The notes: generated by a model not told the origin, from the letters alone. DNA of 64,000 nucleotides from Pelodera strongyloides (GCA_036852015.1 JAANDG010000211.1:62001-126000), one strand, 5' to 3'. Positions 33,433 to 45,149 are shown, counted from the stretch's first letter. Translations and numbers: made by a program.

Positions 33433-35364
33433 TTAATATCCGGGCGGTGTGCGCGGCTCGGGACAGTGATCGCAAGATCCCTCTTCTCCTGAAAAGTTTT
33501 GTTGTGATACAATGTCTCGTTAAATTATTTTTACGATTACCCAATGATAGCTCAGTACAGCGTTCAACGCTTACGACTTGTTCGGTAGGGGGTACTGATT
33601 ATAGTAGACACCCGTTGAACTCTTGACTAGTAATTACACAACACTCAACCTAGATATAGGATATTCCACAAATACATACCAGGTGGTCCGGGAGGTCCAG
33701 GGGGACCGTGAGGTCCAGGCTGTCCAGCGGGTCCAGGGCTTCCAGCATCTCCTGGAGGTCCGATATCTCCTCCTTCGGTACGTCCATCGATACCGGGTTG
33801 TCCCTGAGGTCCGGGTGGTCCCTTCTCTCCCCGAGGTCCAGTTGGTCCAGCTGGGCCGTTGACTTGGATAACCCGTCCGGGCTGTCCGGGAGGTCCGGGA
33901 GGTCCTGCATCTCCAGATGGACCGGGAGGACCGGGAGGTCCCTGCATTCCGTTGTCTCCCTTCTTACCATCCTCAGCACGCTCAGCGGGCTTTCCTTTGG
34001 GTCCCTGAGGACCTGCTGGGCCTTGCATTCCCGTGGGTCCGGGAGGTCCGGGGGGACAGATAATGCATGGGTCAGCCTAAACTCGTAATTACGTTATATG
34101 CTCGGGGTATCAAATAACGACCGTTTATACGCACGAATATTGTTTTACTATCATCCTACTATTCGTAATACAGAAGTTACCTGTTTGACAGCTTAGAACC
34201 TGCTGACAGTTAGGCTTATTTTCAGGTTTATGCTTACAAACCTGAGGAATGGCTGAGAGAAGGACTTGTCCCTCCTTTCCTGGGGCACCTTGTTGTCCGT
34301 GGGCTCCATCGTTTCCGTGAGGTCCGTCATCACCGGGAGGCCCGGGAGGTCCGGCGGCACCTTGTTGACAGGGACAGCACTGGGGAGCTGCTTCGGCATT
34401 GACAACTGGGCCATATCCTCCAGATCCAGCGCCACCACCACCGCCACCTCCACCGCCTCCACCACTTGGTCCCTAAACGTATAATCGATTGTTTAAGTTT
34501 GTTTCAAGTTCAATTAGCATTACTTATGAGAACTATGGGGAAAATAGAATATGGTGACGAGTTTCCCGAAACCACTCATGCTAGCTTAATATGGGCGGGG
34601 ACAATGCAGCCACCAACTTTTTTGTAAGAGATTCCAAAATATCTCTACAATTACAACCCAGCATTGAAAGAGATTATATTACTCAAAAAAACATATCCTT
34701 GCTTCATTCGTGAGCATGGGTTGGTTGCTACCTGATATCTTAATGTTTAGTTCGGTGTTTAATTGTCCAATAAAACTTACAGCTGCGTAGGCGCCACCGC
34801 CTCCTCCACCAACTCCACCGTCGGGCACAAACTGGCCAAACAGCCAAGTTCCGGCTTCCCTCTTGCTGCGCGCAAAACCGCCGCGATGCAACATCTGCAT
34901 CTCAACCCACATGTCCCGGGCGCGAGCCTGAAATGAGAAAAAAGTAGAAAAGATTTTTTATGATAGTATGTATTATGTATATGACCACTAAATTCTTACT
35001 CAAACTAAGCAAGCCGACTAAGGTCCCTAAATCCAAGAATAGTATTTGGATTTTGGAAACCAGAATTTTTGAGAGTCTCGCGAAAAATATTCCTAACCAT
35101 TGGGTTGTGAAGAACAATGGCGGAGCCTAGTTTTGGCTGACCTATTAATTTTATACTTAAGAGAATATTGAACAGCCCGCTCACCTTACAAAAATCGGTC
35201 TCCACAATCAAATGCGATTGGAAGCTCTGCACATAAGAGTAGAGCATTGGTAGAGTGACCACCGAAGCGATAATCGCTGTCGTCGAGATGACAATGGAGA
35301 AGAATGCGACCCGCCGCATCTGCTGCTGCTGCTCGTCCGATTCTTTATTCTTCTGGGCGTCCAT
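33433..35364 (-). CDS. Cuticle collagen, 336 residues
   Basis: Five exons: 35364-35185, 34927-34781, 34472-34242, 34076-33680, 33488-33433. Residues about 17-42 form the N-terminal membrane anchor ([26 protein letters not shown]). RSKR at 80-83 is a subtilisin/furin-type cleavage site. An 11-Gly run follows at 113-123, then CCPC at 141-144, a short Gly-X-Y block, CIIC near 190, and a long Gly-X-Y domain. The tail is [17 protein letters not shown]. This is the standard nematode cuticle-collagen plan: secreted, trimerised through Gly-X-Y, cross-linked via flanking Cys and Tyr. The CDHC-to-Tyr tail recalls the SQT-1/ROL-6 kind (from memory). Its neighbour at 36.1-38.9 kb is a paralogue in the same orientation. 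Confidence 0.92.
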
Positions 35365-35419
35365 GGCGAGACCGTTTGACTCGACTCACTGGCTCCCTCA
35401 GATCTAGCGCGAAGCGCGC

Positions 35420-35427
35420 CTTTTATA
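35420..35427 (-). promoter_or_regulatory. TATA box of the 33.4-35.4 kb collagen
   Basis: GGTATAAAAGGCG on the minus strand, about 60 bases before the ATG at 35364, in a GC-rich stretch. Spacing fits a start site about 30 bases downstream with a short leader. Confidence 0.7.
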
Positions 35428-36018
35428 CCACGCAGCGCGCTGCCCGCGCACTGTCGAGCAAGCTTGTAGGGGGTGAGAACCAGTAGTGAGAACCAGTTAG
35501 GTTATCAATTAGAGAGATCCCGCATGATAGACAAGTTAGGACACGAGTTAAGTAGGGCAGAGGATGGGTTTGGTGATTTCATTAAAATCATTGGTTAGTA
35601 ATAGTGAAAGATTTTATAAGTATTTGGTTGAAGCAATGATCTGCTGTTTAGAGTATTTGTCTGAATAAACCACCGAAAATTAATAATAAATAACGTCATA
35701 AATTATTACTTACTAGCTAGAGGCTACAAGAGTAAATCCGATTTTATCTAATTATATAAACGGTAACAGCCATGTGAGTTAGGACTCATAAATTGTTCCG
35801 CCGGCTTATAAAAATGGTGTCGAGCTCAATCGAAGCTCGTATGGATATAAAAGGTATAGGCGTATAGGTCTAGTTGGTAAGTAAGACAAGAAAAGCATTG
35901 CGGGAGATAACAAACAAATGTTTAAAGTTTCTCCGCCCTTCTTGCTTATCCAAAATCAACATACACTTTTATTAAAAAAAACGGGAGTTTATAAAAAGAA
36001 CACCTTTGTAATAAATAA

Positions 36019-36024
36019 TTTATT
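36019..36024 (-). terminator. Candidate poly(A) signal of the 36.1-38.9 kb collagen
   Basis: AATAAA on the minus strand about 80 bases after the stop codon at 36104. Confidence 0.5.
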
Positions 36025-36103
36025 TTTCTCTTTTTGAACATCTCGGAGTTTGTTTGGAGCTCGAGACGAGAAAACTTTTGTGAAGTAATTACACAGTAAT
36101 AAA

Positions 36104-38926
36104 TTAATATCCAGAGGGCACGCGTGGAGGTGGGCAGTGGTCGCATCCACCAAGACGTCCAGGGGATCCGACGGGACCGACGCCTCCGGCAGTTCCGCGA
36201 TGTCCGGGACGTCCGGCACGGCCGGCCTAAACTTTGCAATTTATAGCGCAAAAAATATTGTTTATGTCCTGGGCCTTGACTTGGACGTGGCCTCATTGTA
36301 TATTTAAAATATTCAAGTTTCAGGAGGCGATAAATATGAGCTCTTCTACGATTTTATTTGGTTGGGAACTATGATTACAAGATCCGAATTCTGACCAAAA
36401 TAATGTACTATATATCACTATTCACATCATTATGAAACGTACTGGGCCTCACACTTCAGACTAATAAATTGACCAAAGGTAACTCACATCTCCAGTTTCT
36501 CCCTGGGCTCCGGGAATGACGATACCGGGTACTCCCTTGGGTCCCTGCTCTCCCTTGCGTCCCTGTGGTCCGCGGGCTCCCTTGGGTCCGAGAGGTCCAT
36601 TGATGTGGATAACGCGTCCGTCGTCTCCCTTTGCTCCAGCCTTTCCGGAAACGCCAGGCTCGCCTCCAGGTCCAGCGGCACCGGCCATTCCTGAAAAAAA
36701 AATAATGAAATGCTCAAAGGGTAAAGCAACCGTCCCAGGGGCCCAGTGACCCGAAGGGAGCGCAGTCCGCACTGTCCTCTCAAAGTAGCAACACAAACAT
36801 AATTAAGCACTGGCACGATTTGTTTGTTTTTAGTTTGTTAAAGGTTACCTGGTTCTCCACGACGTCCATCAATTCCGGGCGCTCCAGGGCGTCCACGGGG
36901 TCCTTGGGGTCCCTTGGTTCCGGCGGATCCAGTAGGTCCCATAGGTCCAGGTGGGCAAAGAACGCAGGGCTCTGACTGAAGACCATCAGAAGGCATGATC
37001 TCACCATCAGCTCCTTCCTTGCCATCCTGAAAGATAGAGTAAAGCATCGATGAATTATGGGGAGCGGCTCTTTAAAGTGGTCTGACACATGGTTTGTGAA
37101 GGGTCGTGGCACATGTTTCACTCATCATGTGCCACATGAGATTGTGATGCTGCATTTGGAATTTGCATATTTCGATTGAATACTGAATTTGCATATATGA
37201 CTAAGCACACACCAATCCGGAATCTCCATCCTTTCCGTCAGTACCGTCGTCTCCGGGAGGTCCGGCGGGTCCGACGGGGCCTGAAAAAATTTCTTTTCTT
37301 TTTTTCGAAGAAAAAGGAGGGAGCTAGGCGTAACGCTCATAGGCAGAAGGAATTTGAAATTTGAGCACTTGTCGTCTGGAACTCCCGATCATCTACTCTG
37401 CTCATGATCTCTGCGGAGCCATAAGAACATTGTGCAAAGTTCAAATCACACTTGACTAAAGGAGCAGTACAAATTGTTAGATAAGATGAATGGTATGCCT
37501 TACCTTGCTGGCAAGTACAGCATTGTGGTTCGGGCTCAGCGTTGACTACAGGAGCTCCATAGCCTCCGCTGCCGTATCCCTAAAATTGCGAAAATACGTT
37601 TCAAAAGTAATATAAACCCAAGTATCAGGTTTTATTCGGGTTATCCCAGTGACAGAAAACGAGGACAAATTCTTAGTAGTTTATGAGTCCAACGTATTCA
37701 AACTAAATTTGTAGAGCCGCTGATATCCACCAATTCTATAGTGATCCATTGGTACCTATCCTAAGATTATCGATTCTTCCTGAATTATTGAGTACTGTTG
37801 AATTATCGGTTACTACCAAGGTATCAATTACTTACACCGGCCCCGGCTCCGGCTCCGCCCCCTCGTCCGCCATCGGGCACCCATTGTCCGAAGAGCCAGC
37901 CTCTCTTAGCACGCACAGACGAACGATCGATGGAGTTCATCGACACCCACAAGTCACGAGATCGAAGCTGAACGGATTAAGATTTAAAGGGATATGACAC
38001 GTGGTTTTGAAATGGAAACTTCATTCACATGAATTATATGCAGTTTCATGTGCTCTTCTGTTTCGATATCGCAAATCATCGTAGGGTGTCGGTGCTTTGT
38101 TTTCAGATCAGCCTCAATAGAAACAATAACAAACAGTAAAGCGAAACAGCGGCCGGTTTTTGAAACGCATCATGCACAGCTGAATTCTTACGTATTTATG
38201 AATTTGGCTCGATTTTTTATTCTATTTATGTTCATTTACATAAGCTGCGTAAGAATGCTGTTGTACTCGATGTGTTTCAAAACCCGTCCGCTATTTCGCT
38301 TTAAAAATTATATTTATAATTTGGAACCTTGCAGAAGTCGGTTTCGGCCATCACTTCGCTCTGAATGCTTTGCACATACGAATAGAGCATTGGAAGGGTG
38401 ATCACTGAGGCGCAAATGGCTGCGGTAGAGACGGCGACCGCCGCGAACGCGATGCGCCGCAAGTAGCTGGAAATGGTAATTATAAAGTAAAGTATTTCAT
38501 GGTATATTTATTTATAAAAAACATCTATAACGTTTCTTCTTAGTTATGAATTAGCTTATACAATATTGATATATTTATGTATTTTCCATCCAGTGCGGAT
38601 GTGTGCGTAAAGCTAATAAATCTTCAAATGTTCAAATGTATGTGTGGTAATTGGAAGGGTAATTAGCACTGTGTTTCATGTTATTTTATATCATATCAAT
38701 CAGGTGCAAATTTATTATTAGTAGAAAACAAATAAAATGGTCCAAAAAAGATTTTAGTGGAAACCGCTATCCTTATATGAAAAAGAAAAACAATAAATGC
38801 TAGTCATTACTGATCAGGCACGTCAAAAATAAAAATGTAATAAATCACAATATAAATAAGAAAACAAATAAACAAATAAAATAAAAAAGCTTACCGCTGA
38901 TGCTCGGTTTCTCCTTTTGGGTCCAT
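36104..38926 (-). CDS. Cuticle collagen, 316 residues
   Basis: Eight exons: 38926-38895, 38466-38328, 37967-37836, 37579-37504, 37280-37213, 37026-36849, 36690-36488, 36226-36104. After a short start (MDPKGETEHQR) comes the anchor RRIAFAAVAVSTAAICA with [10 protein letters not shown] and ETDFCK, nearly the same as in the neighbouring collagen. RAKR at 76-79 is the subtilisin-type cleavage site. CCTC at 121-124 precedes a Gly-X-Y block, CVLC interrupts, then the main Gly-X-Y domain; the tail is GGCDHCPPPRVPSGY. Most internal exons encode Gly-X-Y repeats and several splice within Gly codons. It is a paralogue of the 33.4-35.4 kb gene but with more introns. The second intron holds a family A element only 24 bases after the donor. 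Confidence 0.93.
37073..37145. mobile_element. Family C element (partial)
   Basis: TTTAAAGTGGTCTGACACATGG with GTTTGTGAA. The other arm is not clear. In a collagen intron. A second end, TTTAAAGGGATATGACACGTGG, is at 37984 in the next intron upstream. Confidence 0.5.
37370..37445 (+). repeat. Partial tRNA-derived SINE, opposite orientation
   Basis: TCGTCTGGAACTCCCGATCA and CTGCTCATGATCTCTGC are the inverse of the tail of the SINE at 46490-46530. In an intron of the 36.1-38.9 kb collagen. Confidence 0.6.
38137..38304 (+). mobile_element. Family A TTAA hairpin element in a collagen intron
   Basis: TAAAGCGAAACAGCGGCCGG and ACCCGTCCGCTATTTCGCTTTAA. It starts 24 bases beyond the 5' splice site at 38328 on the minus strand. 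Confidence 0.88.
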
Positions 38927-38961
38927 TTCTGCGACTAGCTGCCTTGAGAGAAATTCGCTGC

Positions 38962-38969
38962 TTATATAC
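38962..38969 (-). promoter_or_regulatory. TATA box of the 36.1-38.9 kb collagen
   Basis: GGTATATAAGC on the minus strand, about 36 bases before the ATG at 38926, so the leader would be very short. A CT-rich stretch (GAGTCTCTCTCTAGTCTCAG) lies about 25 bases further upstream. Confidence 0.65.
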
Positions 38970-39190
38970 CGTGGCGGTAGAGTCTCTCTCTAGTCTCAGA
39001 CCTGGGCAGGCCTGACCTGATTTGCATATATTTGAATATAAGACCGGTCTTTCGGCAGTCCTGCGACTAACCACACCTCACTTATTAATGAGCTACATAA
39101 TTATGATATTGATGTTAAATTAGTCGACCAGTGATCAGTATATGGTCTTGAACAATTAAATTGAGTTAGAGTTCTTCATATATACTCTAC

Positions 39191-39305
39191 TAAAGCGGAA
39201 TAACAGCCGGTTTATGAAACGTACGTTGAGAAATTGCATGAATTATATAGATCCCACTTATTAGCACAAACACGGCGTTTCAAAACTGGCTATTATACCA
39301 CATTA
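39191..39305. mobile_element. Short TTAA-type hairpin element (variant of A/C)
   Basis: TAAAGCGGAATAACAGCCGG with TTTATGAAACG, and CGTTTCAAAACTGGCTATTATACCA at the right; about 115 bp. Confidence 0.6.
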
Positions 39306-39967
39306 TTACTAATTGTGTATACTTTCACGACCTTATCAAAACTCGGAATTTTGTAGTACAGCTTTAGACAGACAGAGACTGCAGCAAACTCTATAGGACA
39401 ATGTGAAAGTCGCATTGTACTACATATGTGTAACTTCCGAAAATGGGAAAGTTTTGCGTTAGTTGTCCGCCCGAGAATGCATTTTGTTTTGGCCACAGTT
39501 TTGTTGTTATGTGTAATGAGCCCGCTCAGGACAGCAGATTTAACAACGTGTCCGTAGTTTTCCAAAGTGAAAACTTCGCTAGTTTTCAACATTAGGACAT
39601 GAAACGCAGTCCAGTTCACAGTAGTCCTTTACAAAGTACTCTCTTTGCACAAGATAAAAATATTCTTCCCTACTATATTTATTTGCGGGCAGAGTACGTC
39701 ATAATCTATGACTAATATGCAAATTCCATGCGCGGAAATCGCCATAAATCGTATGAAAAGCGCGCTTTGCGCCGCTCCAAACAAGTCCATATAATCGAAA
39801 GCTGGCACATGCAAAACGCATCGATCATAATTGATGAAATGTCTGAGTGAGCTGTTAGGAAATATAGGAAAGCGGCTCGGTTAGTTATAATGTTTCTCAG
39901 TCGTGAATGATAGGAAGCTGGTAAATATTGGCCCATGCCATGAGAGTTGCAGAAAGAGTTCACAGGA

Positions 39968-40190
39968 AATGGGTGAACCAGTTTGGATACAGTTCACTGG
40001 TTTTTTCGTGGGGCAGTCTATCCGGTGACCATTTCGTGACCAACTCGTGACCAAGTTTCATCGAAAACCGTCATCAGTTGGTCATCAAATGGTCACGAGC
40101 CGGTCACCAGAGACCAGACGGTTTTTTCAGTAAAAAAAATTTGATGGGTCAACGACCGTTTTTTGTGGTTTCGGCAATTAGTTCGTTTTC
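39968..40190. repeat. Dispersed GTGAACC...CACCAAATGG element
   Basis: GGGTGAACCAGTTTGG, TTCACTGGTTTTTTCGTG, CGTGACCAACTCGTGACC, TTCATCGAAAACCGTCATC and TTTTGTGGTTTCGGCAATT occur in the same order as at 9377-9565. Confidence 0.75.
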
Positions 40191-40374
40191 CTCATGCATG
40201 TCAGCCACTTGTAAATTCGTACTACTGTGGGTGTGGGAAAACCTTCAATGATTTCAAGGGGAAATGTATTATCGGAATGCTTCTGATGTTGAATCTCTAA
40301 GAAAGTAGGGATATTTCTTGACCGTATGCGAGTTTCAATCATTTCATCTTTTTGAAGAAAACCTAAGTCCGCTA

Positions 40375-40505
40375 TTCGGCCAGTGCACGGCAGATTATGA
40401 GACACGACACGCGTGCTTGTTATCCGAAAAATTGCACTGCGATAAATGGAATTGTACATTTTTTCGGGCACCCTCGGACGGTGCGCCACTCCACACTGGC
40501 CGAAT
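40375..40505. repeat. Inverted repeat ATTCGGCCAGTG
   Basis: TATTCGGCCAGTGCAC at 40374 and CACTGGCCGAATTT near 40494, inverted, about 130 bp apart. It may be a small fold-back element. Confidence 0.5.
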
Positions 40506-40509
40506 TTGA

Positions 40510-42240
40510 GCAGCGGGTTGCATTATTCTACAGGAAAACAATTTAGTTTTTCCTATAGGTTTCCTGATTTTATTCCTCACCCCAATTTCAGTGGACCATA
40601 TCCATAGTCAACGTGCATTATTTTAATTGAGACAATTTTCTATAAACTTTCCACCACGATACACTGCACAAATACACAACACGATAATTAGGCAAACTAG
40701 CCTTTTTCTAAAAACCCAATTAATCAACAATAAAATTGTGCAGAGGATTACACGCTTTATCGAACCCTTTAAATGTGTGAGTTCTTAGGAGCATGGTTGA
40801 ACTGTTCTGCTTTTGTTTACTTTTTTTTTTAAAGTACCATACATGCAGGGTTTGTTTTTCTTAATATATTATTGTTCAATCAAGTGCTATCTAATAAATA
40901 TAATCTGTTAATTAACAAGATATTATTTATTACCTAAACGGATTTTTGCACAAATTGTATATATTAAACTATTTATTTAGAAAAGCAAACAATTCTAATC
41001 AAAATGAAAGAGAGAAACACACACAGGCTGAGGAAATCATATATCATATCGATAAGCTATAAAAAAATTTCGCGTTTTGGAAGAACCTCAGTTCGGAAAA
41101 AAACGAAACAACCTTTTACGAAATTCGCCTATGAAAATTGACAGTATACGTTTATGTTGTAACTATTTGTGAGGCTTCGGCAGGTCTTCAGTAGCAATTT
41201 ATTTATTTATCCGAGAATCCTGTAGTGCAAAAAGGTGCTAGAGAACAATCCGGCCAGAGCTCATGAAAAAATGTTTAGTTGAATTTGCGTATGTGAAAGA
41301 GCCTTTCACAGCGAACCGCTCTACAACTGGGAGACCTACTTCGACCTAGCGTACGAACATTCAAATGTTGTTTTAATACGGTTATAACGGTTTTGGTTTA
41401 ATACGCACATACTCATACATACACAGACAATGAATTCTTGAGAGGCTTTGCTTAGCAATTGTTTTAAAGGGAATATGTACCCACATTTTGAAGTTAAAGG
41501 GAACATGCACCCACTTTTTGAAGTTAACCTAATAGAATTTGTGCTTTCTATTCGGGAAATAACAATGATTTTGTTCACCGCTTTTCCAGTAAGAAGGAAA
41601 ATTAATTTCAAACTTTACTTTTCCCATAGTAGAGTCTTCTTTACCTACAAATTTGGAACTATGGATAAACTTCACATTTGTCACGTAAGTTCTATGGACA
41701 GTGCATGTAGTAAAACACAAAAACATCCTCTTTCATCCTCGGATGCACACCTTTTGGTGTATTTAATAAATAAATAAAACATTCTCTTTCACCTTATTAT
41801 TCGTCGTTGCTCAAAACAGTTCATATCCCTCATTACTATGTTTACTGTCATATGCTCCATGCTTACTGATATTGTACAAACAGCACGCCCCGGGCCCTGA
41901 CGTACGTTTTGACCAGTTACTGCCGGAAGTTAATTAATAATTACACGTCAGCAAATTACTTAAGTCTGAAAGCACAGAGCTCATAAGATCATTGCCTAAT
42001 TTCGTGCTGTCTAATTAAGTATAATGTCAACTCAAGTCCAACGAAACGTCGATTAGCCGGTCATTTTTGTTTGGGCACAAGCGAAAAAAACAAGGTTTTG
42101 ATCTTTTGGCGTGTGTTTACTCCATGTGGGCTCAGAGTTTACTCATCTTTCAGAAAAAAAGCCAATTATTTATAAATCGGAAAATTTCGCATCCCCGGTC
42201 ATGTACATTGTTTCCATGTTCATGTAACGCAACATGGGAA
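40510..42240. other. No gene seen
   Basis: AT-rich. The only notable piece is a short local duplication at 41466-41528 (AAAGGGAATATGTACCCAC, TTTTGAAGTTAA), two copies about 32 bp apart. Open frames lack coding character. Confidence 0.45.
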
Positions 42241-42246
42241 AACAAA

Positions 42247-42288
42247 GCCTAAGCCTAAGCCTAAGCCTAAGCCTAAGCCTAAGCCTAC
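42247..42288 (-). repeat. Interstitial nematode telomere repeat, (TTAGGC)6-7
   Basis: Six perfect GCCTAA hexamers on the plus strand (TTAGGC on the minus strand) followed by GCCTAC and GACTAC, then unique sequence. TTAGGC is the telomere repeat of nematodes. Confidence 0.95.
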
Positions 42289-42344
42289 GACTACGAAAAA
42301 GAAATCCTTCAAGGTAAAGAAATTAAAATGCTATTTTTCAATTG

Positions 42345-42560
42345 CTTGCCCCTTTATCCATAACCAGAAGGCTATCACCGCCTGAGGCGACATCAAATGT
42401 TATCTAAACGATACTTGAAGTGCGCATATTTATATGAAACGTCTGAAGCGTATCTTCCAACGGTTCGGTTAAAAGATCCTATTGTGCATATATTGTAAAT
42501 ATGCGAACAATTGCCTACTTATACCAAATGCCTGAAACGTAGAAAAATTTCGTTGTGGTC
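42345..42560 (-). repeat. GCC-hairpin dispersed repeat (copy 2)
   Basis: AACCAGAAGGCTATCACCGCC then TGAGGCGACAT, followed by TTATATGAAACGTCTGAAGC and ACTTATACCAAATGCCTGAAA. These blocks appear inverted and in reverse order at 43735-43940. Confidence 0.7.
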
Positions 42561-42599
42561 GTAATCACAAATAAATTCACCCGGCCACAAACTCTTCTC

Positions 42600-42815
42600 C
42601 TTTATATAAATAAGTTTGGTTCAATACAGTGTTGAAGCATGTGGCTTGTTCTGCAGAAGTAGCCCGCCCTGAGGCCATATTCGACATTCAATTCACTGAG
42701 GGGCAAATACGATTTTTCCCAGGGAATAGTTCCCCGAGGGAATCGAATCGACTGATGAATAATTCTCCTGAACGGAGCCGACCACGAGTTCCAGACAAGA
42801 AAATATTCGACGTCT
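42600..42815. repeat. tRNA-derived SINE, interrupted
   Basis: AAGTTTGGTTCAATACAG at 42612 and ACGAGTTCCAGACAAGAAA with ATTCGACGTCTTT near 42786-42825 match the SINE at 46430-46650. About 130 bases of unrelated sequence lie between. Confidence 0.55.
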
Positions 42816-43364
42816 TTAGACTACAAAAGACCAGAATGTATTACCCGTTTCTTCTCGCGAGTTGCGAAGGCTTCACAAGTATCTTCAAAAGAATAGGAAA
42901 CAAAAATATTCCATAGAGTATTCTAGAGAATAAACCATTTGGCGACCGTTTACCGATGGATTTGCGGTTGCTCGGTGCTCTTCTATGCCGATTAAACCAA
43001 GATGCAGTCAGGTAGAAGATCAAGTTCAGTGCAAAACCTACTGTATAGTATTGGGAAACTGCACATAATGACAGTACGGTTTACTAGGCTCATTGTATTT
43101 TGTTTCACTTAAGTTGAAATGAGCGCACCCAAACGGAAAACTAATTGCAAGTATAATTGCAAATTAAAAGTTTAAATTCAACGAGTTGGAATAAGGGGTT
43201 TAGCCTTAATAATTATTTACTGGAATTGTATGTATTTTCAATAATACTATGTAAATCAATTTAAGTAATGTTTTTGTAAACTCTGAAAGTGAATTGTAAG
43301 TAAATTACAAATTAGCATAATCAAAAAAGCAATTGTAATAATCAAAAAAGCCAGAAGCCTGAAG

Positions 43365-43560
43365 ACGAGCACTTTGTCATCTGGAACCCGCGCGTCCACC
43401 ACTGAGGAAACTTGGCCAGTACGCGGCCTACTCTGGGCCTCAAATGGGTGGGCCGCGCCACAACTGGACCCACCCGTTTTTTGTAGGCGGAGCACCGGCC
43501 AACGTTTCGCGTTGATTCTGCTCATGACCTCTGTGGAACAAGTCATCAGTGCTGAACACT
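43365..43560 (+). repeat. SINE fragment with a GC-rich module inserted
   Basis: TTTGTCATCTGGAAC at 43373 and TGCTCATGACCTCTGTGGAAC at 43521 are adjoining parts of the SINE tail (inverted). The bases between (43386-43515) match 11570-11710 instead. Confidence 0.6.
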
Positions 43561-43734
43561 ACATTCAACCTCTCTTAAAAATTTTATTTGCACTTTTTTA
43601 CCTTTTTTATTTTTCACTTCGGATTGTTTTCTGTGTTCTTTTTTTGTATTGAATGACAAACTTTGCGTTATACTTTTATTGCGTATGTAACAATTATTAT
43701 CTTATTATAGAAAGGAGAAAGATTTTTTGTCACA

Positions 43735-43940
43735 ATGTCGGAAACGAAATCCATAATATATTTCAAGGATTTGGTATAAGCAGTCCAACTTTTCGCAACT
43801 CCAAAATAAGCAAAATGCGTCACAGCACCGGCAATATGTTTCAAACGTTTCATATAAGTATGCCCATTTTTGAGAAGCTTTGAAATATAGGAAAGTCGCC
43901 TCAGGCGGCGATAGCCGTCTGGTTTATTATCATAATACAT
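43735..43940 (+). repeat. GCC-hairpin dispersed repeat (copy 3)
   Basis: GATTTGGTATAAGCAGTCC, TTCAAACGTTTCATATAAG and GGAAAGTCGCCTCAGGCGGC then GATAGCCGTCTGGTT. It is the inverse of 42345-42560. Confidence 0.75.
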
Positions 43941-44657
43941 TATTATGGAAATGAGAGTAGACAAAAATAATCGTAACATTTCAAACTATAGACTTTCCTA
44001 ACACGATTACACTGTTTTGCGCAATAACAAGGAAGTACGGAACAAGTTGTTGGAAAAATTGGTTACAGACTGTAGCTTAAATGGTTGCCAGATAAGTTTT
44101 AGACGTTAAAGCGAATATGTAGGCACTCAAAATGAGCAAAAAAAAGCGAAACTAGCGTTTCCATACCAGACGTTAATTTAAATAGGCGACTGAATATGTA
44201 AATACGAAATTGGAATGCGCTGCATCTTGAATCTTGCTATTTGTTAAACTGAAATTTATTCATCAGACCCAAATTTATGCAAGGGGTCCGAATTATGGAA
44301 AAGGCGAGCTTTGTAATTGATTTTCTTTTAAGTGGGTAATTGTAGACAACTTTTGTTATTGTTTCCTTAATGGGCAACACGCATTCTATTAATACAGCTT
44401 AACTTCAAAAAGGGCCTACATATTCCCTTTAATTGGGTCTAGTCACCTAAATGATTCAGTTTATTGCGCAAATTTGATGCGACCTGGTTTGTCGAGTCAT
44501 GGATTTTTGAGACGGACTTATACATAACTCTTTATTCAAGCAATACGATTTAACAAACGGACAATGTCAATGAAAGAGATAATCAATCATAATGCGCCGT
44601 AGAACACATTGGTAGAAGGTCTCAACTTGCTATTACAGGAATGCAATATGTAAAGCA

Positions 44658-44832
44658 TAAGGAAGAATAACGGACGGTTGTTGAAAAGCATCGTGGACAA
44701 CTGCATCTTCGTGTATTTATGCTAATTTGCTCGAATTTAGCTCGATTTTTAGTCTATGTTCATTTGCATAAGCTGCATAAGAATGCTGGTGTACTCGACG
44801 TGTTTCAAAAACCTGCCGGTATTTCGCTTTAG
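44658..44832 (+). mobile_element. Family A TTAA hairpin element
   Basis: Left end decayed (GGAAGAATAACGGACGG), right end AACCTGCCGGTATTTCGCTTTA; interior standard. Confidence 0.85.
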
Positions 44833-44837
44833 CGCTT

Positions 44838-45068
44838 CAAGAGCGTGCTGATTTATATAAGTTTGGTTCAATAGAGTTTACAAGTTGACTTGATCACAGA
44901 TGTCCTTAGCAGTGTAGACAACGAGTTCCCGATGATAAATTGCTTGAAACATGCAGGACAGACAAATGGAGGGAATCCCGCCGGTTCGCGTTGATGTAGT
45001 CACTGTGGCTGGATTCGAACTCGAGTCGTCTGACTGCCAAGCGCGAACGTTTCCAATAGGCCAGCCCG
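44838..45068 (-). repeat. tRNA-derived SINE with clear A and B boxes
   Basis: On the minus strand the head reads TGGCCTATTGG (A box), then GAGTTCGAATCC (B box) about 40 bases on, as in a tRNA gene. The tail matches 17826-18075 and 46430-46650. Confidence 0.8.
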
Positions 45069-45149
45069 TTTCTGGTAAAAGGTTAATCACTGGTGACCCG
45101 AAAAGTTTCTTTTCGCTCCTTCAAAAATCACAGTCCCAATATGTAGAAT

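Noticed and set aside
33291..33544. Longer minus-strand frames near the 3' end of the first collagen
   Set aside because: The collagen reads through this region in another frame, ending in the expected CDHC...GY tail; these are shadows.
34181..34202. A 22-bp micro-exon in the first collagen, between exons 34472-34242 and 34076-33680
   Set aside because: Including it brings a TGA into frame; joining the flanking exons directly keeps phase and gives the expected CIIC-Gly-X-Y start.
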